From contig NZ_JACIDF010000007.1 in assembly GCF_014196195.1 (NCBI RefSeq), positions 155,640 to 201,764 of the forward strand: a DNA stretch of 46,125 nucleotides. Direction: 5' to 3'. The notes under the pieces were generated by a model. The model searched no databases, was not told the DNA's origin, and saw nothing but the letters and a program-made list of their open reading frames with translations. The translations under genes were made by a program, and so were the position numbers. This stretch comes from Anoxybacteroides rupiense. GTDB taxonomy: Bacteria > Bacillota > Bacilli > Bacillales > Anoxybacillaceae. How positions within the stretch are numbered: the stretch's first letter is position 1; every line of letters begins with the position of its first letter. Shown here in pieces: positions 44,969 through 46,125 of this stretch.

Positions 44969-45023
44969 ACATTATTTCAGAATCCCTTTTTCAAATTATT
45001 TCCGAACGTTAGCACATTATTTC
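44964..45023. repeat. transposon end with repeated TTAGCACATTATTTC
   Basis: Two exact copies (44964-44978 and 45009-45023) and a partial one (ATTATTTC at 44995) lie within 60 bases. Multiple end repeats are typical of Mu/Tn7-like transposons that encode an AAA ATPase, a piece of which follows. Confidence 0.7.
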
Positions 45024-45090
45024 GGGTGATCGACTAGAATGAGGATGAATAGAGATGGAACACAGCAGGGGACGATCAACCCCTGCTGTG

Positions 45091-45525
45091 TCAGTACCCT
45101 ATTTCTTCGGCTGCCATAAGCACAATGTCTTCGTCAATCATATGTTTTTTTAATTGAGCGCCGTATAACAGCAAGTGGTGGCGAGGTGGTTGATGATCCG
45201 CGGCCACCCCTGCGACTGCAGGGCGATCGCCTCCAAGGCAGCCTGGGTAAAAATCGGGTGTTTCGCTCCCGCCTGTTTCAGGCGGTGTTCGATATCCCAC
45301 CACTTCTTCCTTATCAAGAGGCCCCATCTGGTATCGCATGATGATTCGTTGGTGAAGCGGACGGTGTTGATTCAACCGTAGTTTTGCCTGTAAATGGGGC
45401 AGCCCCGCTAAAATCAAGACAAACAGATTCGTTGAGTCCATGTGAAAGTTGAACAGGATCGTGATATCCTGCAGAAAGGCATCCTTCGCTAAATGCATTT
45501 CATCGAGGATGAACACTGACGTTGC
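45091..45525 (-). pseudogene. fragment of a transposon AAA ATPase (ExeA/TniB-like)
   Basis: Frame begins in mid-domain with FILDEMHLAKDAFLQDITILFNF (Walker B), then LILAGLPHLQAKLRLNQHRPLHQRI (sensor 1/arginine region). After a frameshift near 45307 the residues resume as LLYGAQLKKHMIDEDIVLMAAEEIGY. The P-loop N-terminal half is absent beyond 45525. Non-functional remnant of the transposon whose end lies at 44964. Confidence 0.75.
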
Positions 45526-45626
45526 CCGCTGTTCATATTTCCTATAAAATAATTTTAAAGGTTCTGGTTTACATGCTCATGATTGTTATCAAAATGGTTA
45601 GATTACAGTTATTAAGGGAGAATAGT

Positions 45627-45974
45627 ATGAATAAAATTCTTTTACACTTAGAAGGGGCAGCTATCCTATTGTTGAGTCTTTATTTTTACTCTTATAATCA
45701 ATTTAGTTGGCTCTTGTTTTTCGTTTTGTTATTCGCTCCAGATATATCAATGATTGGTTACTTATTCAATAATAAGGTTGGTGCCGTGCTTTATAATTTA
45801 TTTCATACATATAGTTTACCAATTGGAGCTGTTATCTTAGGAGTATTGTTATCAAATGAAGTGGTTTTAGAGATAGGTTTAATATGGTCTGCTCATATCG
45901 GAATGGATAGAATGATTGGTTATGGATTAAAATATCCAACACATTTTAAAGACACGCACTTAAATCGTGTTTAA
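45627..45974 (+). CDS. DUF4260 family membrane protein
   Basis: 115 residues from the ATG behind AAGGGAG; the longer upstream frame has no ribosome site. Four hydrophobic segments and the family stretches LLFAPDISMIGYLFNNKVGA, LYNLFHTYSLPI and WSAHIGMDRMIGYGLKYP match DUF4260. Function unknown. AT-rich like its surroundings and lying between mobile-element ends, so probably acquired. Confidence 0.82.
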   Translation: MNKILLHLEGAAILLLSLYFYSYNQFSWLLFFVLLFAPDISMIGYLFNNKVGAVLYNLFHTYSLPIGAVILGVLLSNEVVLEIGLIWSAHIGMDRMIGYGLKYPTHFKDTHLNRV

Positions 45975-46035
45975 ATAAACTATTCAACTAAAGGATGTGT
46001 TGGTTCAATAAGAAACAGTAAATGAGTATTAAAAG

Positions 46036-46125
46036 GGGCTGTCTGATAAGTCCCTAAAATGAAACAAGTGGAGAAAAACGAGCCGTTTTTCTCCACTTGC
46101 TTTTGTATTTTTTCGATTTTTCTTC
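46036..46125. mobile_element. probable left end of another insertion sequence
   Basis: GGGGCTGTCTGATAAGTCC at 46036 resembles the GGGGCTGTC-type ends of common Firmicute insertion sequences (IS1182-like). A 16-bp perfect hairpin (46065-46080 with 46084-46099) and T-rich tail follow, as often seen inside IS ends to block outside transcription. The element runs off the window. Confidence 0.55.

Noticed and set aside
44964-45023. Short direct repeats that could suggest a CRISPR array
   Set aside because: Only two full copies, and next to a transposon ATPase fragment. They fit transposon end repeats, and no cas genes exist in the window.

Overview
The window is a chromosomal segment of a spore-forming, flagellated, thermophile-like member of the Bacillaceae. 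Gene order and protein sequences fit Geobacillus/Parageobacillus best. Support comes from the ywzB-ywmB-murA-spoIID-spoIIQ-spoIIID-mbl-flhO-flhP-fabZ order, spoIID and spoIIQ with sigma-E-like and sigma-F-like promoters, Gram-positive lipoprotein signals and strong AGGAGG ribosome sites. The genus is inferred; no rRNA is present.

Region 1 (1-9076) is the distal part of a complex I operon, nuoC-D-H-I-J-K-L-M-N, with overlapping or nearly overlapping genes. No NADH-module genes (nuoE, F, G) lie between nuoD and nuoH, as in other 11-subunit complexes of Firmicutes. NuoC has an unusual Ala/Lys-rich N-terminal extension that runs off the left edge.

Region 2 (9077-19544) is conserved Bacillus-type housekeeping and development DNA: a DUF1146 membrane protein, YwmB, MurA, the sporulation proteins SpoIID, SpoIIQ and SpoIIID, a BsuPI-like protein, Mbl, the flagellar rod proteins FlhO and FlhP, an EpuA-type membrane peptide, FabZ and a very Asp/Asn-rich lipoprotein.

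Region 3 (19760-37873) is metabolic. It holds a luciferase-like oxidoreductase and a Cof-type phosphatase. A mannoside utilisation locus follows: a LacI regulator, then a GH130 enzyme, an ABC sugar importer, a DUF1861 protein, an MFS transporter and ManA, behind a promoter surrounded by palindromic operators. Then comes a complete rbsR-K-D-A-C-B ribose operon with a cre-like/RbsR palindrome at its start site and a near-identical copy inside rbsK. Both sugar loci appear to be repressed by their own LacI-family proteins and probably by CcpA.

Region 4 (37874-46125) is an AT-rich accessory island full of mobile-element debris: a decayed IS630-type transposase, an IS4/IS5-type element with a split transposase, a second degraded copy of that element's end, a transposon end with an ATPase fragment, and the start of another probable IS at the right edge. 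Inside the debris sits an intact four-gene minus-strand cassette (39867-42789): two diverged RmlC-like cupin paralogues, an 83-residue protein with a near-perfect ribosome site, a strong hairpin terminator, and an MFS exporter. No sugar-nucleotide synthesis genes accompany it. It is the best candidate here for an undescribed small-molecule or modified-peptide system, though its product cannot be read from sequence.
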